Assembly: GCA_002690755.1 (NCBI GenBank)
Contig: NZFT01000012.1
Location: 54,474-63,861 of the forward strand
DNA length: 9,388 bases
DNA from: Phycisphaerae bacterium
GTDB taxonomy: Bacteria; Planctomycetota; Phycisphaerae; Phycisphaerales; SM1A02
Direction: 5' to 3'
The notes beneath the pieces are model-generated. The model saw only the letters and a list, made by a program, of their open reading frames with translations, ran no database searches and had not been told where the DNA came from. This document shows, in pieces, positions 6,512 through 9,388 of the stretch (position 1 is the first letter of the stretch; every line of letters starts with the position of its first letter). Made by a program: the position numbers and the translations under genes.

Positions 6512-8728
6512 TCAGTCCGTGATCAACTGATCGATCGCGGTCATGAGTTCGTCGAGCCCGAAAGGCTTTCGAAGAAGCTTCATCGCCTTCCATTCCGGCG
6601 CCTCGAAGTCGTTGTTCCCGGTGATGAAGACCACCGGAACGTCCTCGCCACGTCGCTCGCGGATTCTCGCGGCGATCACATCGCCGGTGTCGCCGGGAAG
6701 ATTCACGTCCAGCACGAGCACCGTCGGCGACCATGAATCCGCGATCTCGAGGGCCTTCGAGGCGTCGGCGGCGTGGCGGACCTCGAAGCCTCCCACCGTC
6801 ATCGCCTCGAGCAGCATCGGTCGGAGCAACGGGTGATCCTCCGCGAGCAGCACGCGACTCGCGGACCGGGCGGCGCCACTCGAAGCGGCGTTGAATCCAC
6901 CCTGATCCACGGCGGCCTCCACCTCCGGCAGCACGAGCGAGACGACGGTTCCCCGGCCGGGGGTCGATTCGATCTCGAGGGTCCCCTTGCAGCCTTCGAC
7001 GAAGTTCTTGACCATCGCGAGCCCCAGACCGTTCCCTGCACGCCCCTTCGTCGTGTAGAACGGCTCGATCGCCCGCCTCCGGACTTCATCGTCCATTCCC
7101 CCGCCGTCATCCCGGACCGCGATGGCGAGTCGAGGCGGGGCATCCGTGGTCGCGGGCATTCGATCGATGGCGACTTCGATGCTCCCCGAACCAGAGACCG
7201 CGTCGCGGGCATTCACGACCAGATTCAGAACCGCCTGCTGGAATTGATTTCCGTCGGCGAGGATTCGGTGTTCGCCCGCCTCGAACCGCTCGCTGATCGA
7301 AATGCTCGCCGGGACCGCGGGCCGGACCAGGGCGAGCGTCTCGCGACAGATCTTCGAGGCGTCGACGACGGTTCGGCGGATCCGGGTGGGACTGCCCAGC
7401 ATCATCATGTTCTGGGTGAGTGATCGCCCTCGGGTCACCGCGGCCTGAATGACCTCCAGCGACTCCGACACCTCGGGTGGAATGCCCGCCTCGAGACTCG
7501 CGAGAGACGCGTGACCACGGATGGCCGCGAGCACGTTGTTGAGATCATGCGCGAATCCGCCCGCGATCGCGCCCAGCGCATCGGTCTTCTGCGTGGCGAG
7601 AAGGGTCTCCTCCATGGCGCGTCGACGCGAGATGTCCGAGATCACGCCGACGACGCGTCGCGCAGCGCCTTCTTCATCCGACTCGAAGGCGCGTCCGTGC
7701 TCGCTCATCCAGAGCGTTCGTCCGTCCTCGGTGTGCAGTCGGTACTCGACGGTGAATTCCTCGGCCCGTCCGGAACAGATCGACGCCCAGCGATCCGCGA
7801 CCTCCTGGCGATCCTCCGGATGGAGGGAAGCCCGATCCGGTGGCTTTCGATTCGCATCCGGCCCGAGAATCGCCGTGGTTCGGGACGAGACCGTCGACGC
7901 TTCGAGTCGGCCGTTGGACGCGAGGGTATAGTCCCACGCGCCCGCGTCGATCGCATCCAGCGCCAGAGAAAGCCGCTCTTCGCCCTCGCGGGTCGCACGT
8001 TCGCTCGCCTTCCGGGCGGAGATGTCCCGAATGAAGCCACTGAAGGACAGACCGGAGGACGTCGGAATCGGATTGATCGAGAGTTCGACGGGGAATCGAC
8101 GACCGTTCCGATCCTGCGCCTCGATCTCGATCCGGGTTCCGAGGACCGGGCCTTCGCCCGTCTCGATGAAGCGGACCATTCCACGCTCGTGCGCCTCGAC
8201 GAATTCGGGCGGAATAATCGTCTCGGTCAATCGTTTTCCGACGGCCTCCGCCTGCGACCAGCCGAAGAGCTGCTCCGCGCCCGTGTTCCAGACGACGATC
8301 CGACTTTCCGGATCACAGGTGATCACGGCGTCGAGCGCGGTGTCGACCAGAAGGCGGATCTGCTGGTCCCTCGCGTCCGCGGTGTCCATCGCGGTTCGTT
8401 CCGCGGTCACATCGATGCCGACGCCACTGGCGCCGATGATTCGCCCCGTCTGATCACGAAGAGGACCGATGCTTACCCGGTAGACGTTCTCGCCCACACG
8501 CTGTTCGAAGGCGCTGGTCGCCCCCTCGATCGCGGCTCGGGCCGCATCCCGGAGGCGAACGTCCGACTCGAGAACGTCGACCAGACCATCGGCGGCGGCT
8601 TCGGGGCGAGCCACGCCGCCCCCCGACGGCGGCCTGAGAAGCCGGCCTTCCAGATCGGTCTCCCAGAGCACGAGGGGAAGCCGCGCAACCGCTTCCCCCG
8701 AGACTTCAAGTCGATCTTTCGGGTGCAT
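6512..8728 (-). CDS. Soluble PAS-domain hybrid histidine kinase with C-terminal receiver
   Basis: This is a 738-residue two-component hybrid sensor kinase. It has three PAS-like domains (about 12-112, 122-242 and 248-368), the first two and the third each ending in GIDVTAER- or DIS-type PAC tails. A HisKA domain follows with the phospho-accepting His394 in GGFAHDLNNVL. The HATPase_c domain has N box NLVVNARDA (502-510), G1 VRDDGGGM (538-545), F box PFYTTKG (556-562) and G2 NGLGLAMV (566-573). The receiver has acidic residues at AEDHP (629-633), phospho-acceptor Asp674 in VLVLDVNLP, Thr703 and Lys721 in LLRKPFG. No membrane segment is seen, so the protein is probably cytoplasmic. AAAGGG directly abuts ATG 8734 and sits 6 nt before ATG 8728, so the second ATG is preferred. 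No response-regulator or output gene is adjacent in the window. The gene is convergent with the methyltransferase gene, with 20 bp between their ends. Confidence 0.94.
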   Translation of the reverse strand: MHPKDRLEVSGEAVARLPLVLWETDLEGRLLRPPSGGGVARPEAAADGLVDVLESDVRLRDAARAAIEGATSAFEQRVGENVYRVSIGPLRDQTGRIIGASGVGIDVTAERTAMDTADARDQQIRLLVDTALDAVITCDPESRIVVWNTGAEQLFGWSQAEAVGKRLTETIIPPEFVEAHERGMVRFIETGEGPVLGTRIEIEAQDRNGRRFPVELSINPIPTSSGLSFSGFIRDISARKASERATREGEERLSLALDAIDAGAWDYTLASNGRLEASTVSSRTTAILGPDANRKPPDRASLHPEDRQEVADRWASICSGRAEEFTVEYRLHTEDGRTLWMSEHGRAFESDEEGAARRVVGVISDISRRRAMEETLLATQKTDALGAIAGGFAHDLNNVLAAIRGHASLASLEAGIPPEVSESLEVIQAAVTRGRSLTQNMMMLGSPTRIRRTVVDASKICRETLALVRPAVPASISISERFEAGEHRILADGNQFQQAVLNLVVNARDAVSGSGSIEVAIDRMPATTDAPPRLAIAVRDDGGGMDDEVRRRAIEPFYTTKGRAGNGLGLAMVKNFVEGCKGTLEIESTPGRGTVVSLVLPEVEAAVDQGGFNAASSGAARSASRVLLAEDHPLLRPMLLEAMTVGGFEVRHAADASKALEIADSWSPTVLVLDVNLPGDTGDVIAARIRERRGEDVPVVFITGNNDFEAPEWKAMKLLRKPFGLDELMTAIDQLITD

Positions 8729-8785
8729 CGACATCCCTTTCGCAGACCAACGATCGATCCGATGGAACGAAGCCGAGGTACGGGT

Positions 8786-8890
8786 TCAATGCTCGTCGCG
8801 GACCTTGGGATCGCTGTAGATCATGTAGATCGCAACGAGGGCGATCGCCAGGGTGGTGATGACCACGAACATTCCCAGAACGTATCCCAT
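8786..8890 (-). CDS. Small single-pass membrane protein, 34 residues
   Basis: A short frame starts at ATG 8890 with GGAG 7 nt upstream and ends at TGA 8788-8786. The product begins MGYVLGMFVVITTLAIALVA and ends with a polar tail containing YSDPKVRDEH. Residues 3-25 form one clear hydrophobic helix, followed by a short charged tail. The strong ribosome binding site, an ATG start, and a composition matching a real transmembrane helix argue for a true gene. It lies 57 nt upstream of the hybrid kinase on the same strand and about 70 nt downstream of tRNA-Leu, so it may share a transcript with the kinase. I do not recognise the family. By size it resembles the small accessory subunits of membrane complexes (CydX or KdpF style), but no sequence motif ties it to them. 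Confidence 0.68.
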   Translation of the reverse strand: MGYVLGMFVVITTLAIALVAIYMIYSDPKVRDEH

Positions 8891-8903
8891 GCCCTGACTC
8901 CTT

Positions 8904-8917
8904 CGGCCCGAGGGCCG
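8904..8917. repeat. GC-rich inverted repeat between tRNA-Leu and the small ORF
   Basis: The 14-bp sequence CGGCCCGAGGGCCG is an inverted repeat able to form a 5-bp GC-only stem with a four-base loop in the transcript. It lies just ahead of the GGAG of the 34-residue ORF. It has no U-run after it, so it is a poor intrinsic terminator; it might mark the end of the tRNA precursor or influence translation of the small ORF. Confidence 0.35.
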
Positions 8918-8961
8918 CGATCCGAGGGTGCTCGACCTCCAGCGTCACGGAAGGTCGTCAA

Positions 8962-9045
8962 TACCGAAGGTGGGACTCGAACCCACACTCCCTTGCGGGA
9001 AACGGATTTTGAATCCGTCGCGTCTGCCAATTCCGCCACTCCGGC
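8962..9045 (-). tRNA. tRNA-Leu (anticodon CAA)
   Basis: This 84-nt gene folds as a class II tRNA. The acceptor strands are GCCGGAG and CTTCGGT with discriminator A. The D arm is GCG...CGC around GAATTGGCAGA, and the anticodon arm is ACGGA-TTCAAAA-TCCGT, giving anticodon CAA (Leu, codon UUG). The long variable arm is built on TCCC-GCAA-GGGA, and the T arm is GTGGG-TTCGAGT-CCCAC. The long variable arm and A73 are as expected for tRNA-Leu. The 3' CCA is not encoded (TTG follows A73). The terminal 1:72 pair would be G-U rather than G-C, and a second wobble occurs at 5:68. Confidence 0.97.
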
Positions 9046-9054
9046 GCGGAGCAC

Positions 9055-9060
9055 ATTCTA
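9055..9060 (-). promoter_or_regulatory. Candidate -10 box for tRNA-Leu
   Basis: TAGAAT on the minus strand matches the -10 consensus at 5 of 6 positions and ends 9 bp before the mature 5' end of the tRNA. This spacing would place the transcription start within a few bases of the tRNA. No good -35 box is visible at 16 to 19 bp upstream; the nearest similar hexamer, TTCGAC, is too far away (22 bp). Confidence 0.45.
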
Positions 9061-9083
9061 TCGGTCGACGACCCATCGGACCG

Positions 9084-9108
9084 TCGAAAGATCCCGATCG
9101 AGGGGATC
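9084..9108 (-). terminator. Weak terminator-like hairpin after the MFS transporter gene
   Basis: On the minus strand GATCCC-CTCGATC-GGGATC (9108-9090, overlapping the MFS stop codon) can form a 6-bp stem with a 7-nt loop, followed by TTTCGA. The U-run is only three bases, so termination strength is doubtful. It sits between the transporter stop and the tRNA-Leu promoter candidate. Confidence 0.35.
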
Positions 9109-9388
9109 ATTCCCCGTCCGCCCGGCCCGACGCAGGCATTCTTGCGGTGAGAATTCTTCGCCCTCCTCCCCAGCGGATCCAGCCTGAGATCCCGATCAGC
9201 AGAAGACCCACGATCACGAGGGTGTGGAACGGGGACATTTCCGCCTTCGCCACCAGCGCCCAGTAACCGGCCGAGGCGAGGGACATGAGCAGGAAGGAAA
9301 TCGCGTTCGCGGTCGCGAGGACCCGTGCCCGCTCGCCCGGCGCGGAACAGAGCTGCTGGATCGCCTGAAGTGGAATCAGGTAGAACCC
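9107..9388 (-). CDS. MFS transporter, LplT-like, C-terminal fragment
   Basis: The last 93 codons of a gene entering from the right edge end at TGA 9109-9107. The fragment begins GFYLIPLQAIQQLCSAPGER and continues ARVLATANAISFLLMSLASA, matching the pattern seen in MFS transporters of the LplT type (lysophospholipid flippases, often fused or linked to a PlsC-type acyltransferase and an acyl-ACP synthetase in glycerophospholipid remodelling). The segments ATANAISFLLMSLASAGYWALV and TLVIVGLLLIGISGWIRW would be the last two membrane helices. A short basic tail, RWGGGRRILTARM and onwards, closes the protein. The start and any fused enzyme domains lie outside the window. The MFS assignment is fairly sure; the LplT subtype is a judgement from the GFYLIPLQA...ER.RV.A.N motif. 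Confidence 0.78.
   Translation of the reverse strand, partial: GFYLIPLQAIQQLCSAPGERARVLATANAISFLLMSLASAGYWALVAKAEMSPFHTLVIVGLLLIGISGWIRWGGGRRILTARMPASGRADGE

Noticed and set aside
5394..6734. A 446-codon minus-strand frame over the methyltransferase and kinase ends
   Set aside because: It spans the convergent ends of two real genes and shows no domain or ribosome binding site; it is a shadow frame.
8956..8961. TTGACG on the minus strand directly after tRNA-Leu as a -35 box for the small ORF and kinase
   Set aside because: No acceptable -10 hexamer occurs 16-18 bp downstream (the 17-bp position reads AGGTCG).
7511..9187. A 558-codon plus-strand frame over the kinase, tRNA and MFS genes
   Set aside because: It runs antisense through a tRNA gene and three minus-strand coding regions, so it cannot be a normal gene.

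Overview
The window reads as GC-rich chromosomal DNA. The style of its ImuA/ImuB pair and its abundance of long antisense open frames suggest a planctomycete, perhaps Phycisphaera-like. That placement is inference from protein style and base composition; no taxonomic marker gene is present.

Left part (2-4750, all minus strand). In transcription order this part holds an SRAP/YedK-type abasic-site crosslinking protein (4750-4028), a sulfotransferase (about 4020-3028), a gap with a good promoter candidate (TTGACA-N16-TACCCT, 2978-2951), imuA (about 2687-1089) and imuB (1450 to beyond the left edge). ImuA and ImuB are the accessory proteins of the ImuABC (ImuA, ImuB, DnaE2) translesion-synthesis mutasome. 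SRAP proteins protect abasic sites in single-stranded DNA. The block therefore looks like a DNA-damage-tolerance neighbourhood with a sulfotransferase in the middle. DnaE2 would be expected beyond the left edge but cannot be seen. The imuA frame stays open 362 nt into imuB, an unusually long overlap.

Middle (4854-6491, plus strand). Divergent from the SRAP gene, across a 103-bp gap, lies a 545-residue protein. It has a signal peptide, a middle region tentatively resembling secretin-type short domains, and a complete class I SAM-dependent methyltransferase domain at its C terminus. An exported methyltransferase with this extra N-terminal half is the oddest protein here.

Right part (6512-9388, minus strand). 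Convergent with the methyltransferase gene is a soluble hybrid histidine kinase with three PAS-like domains, HisKA, HATPase and a C-terminal receiver (8728-6512). Upstream of it are a 34-residue single-pass membrane protein (8890-8786), a tRNA-Leu with anticodon CAA (9045-8962), and the last 93 residues of an MFS transporter of the LplT (lysophospholipid transporter) type, which enters from the right edge. No CRISPR array, insertion sequence, phage gene or attachment site was seen.
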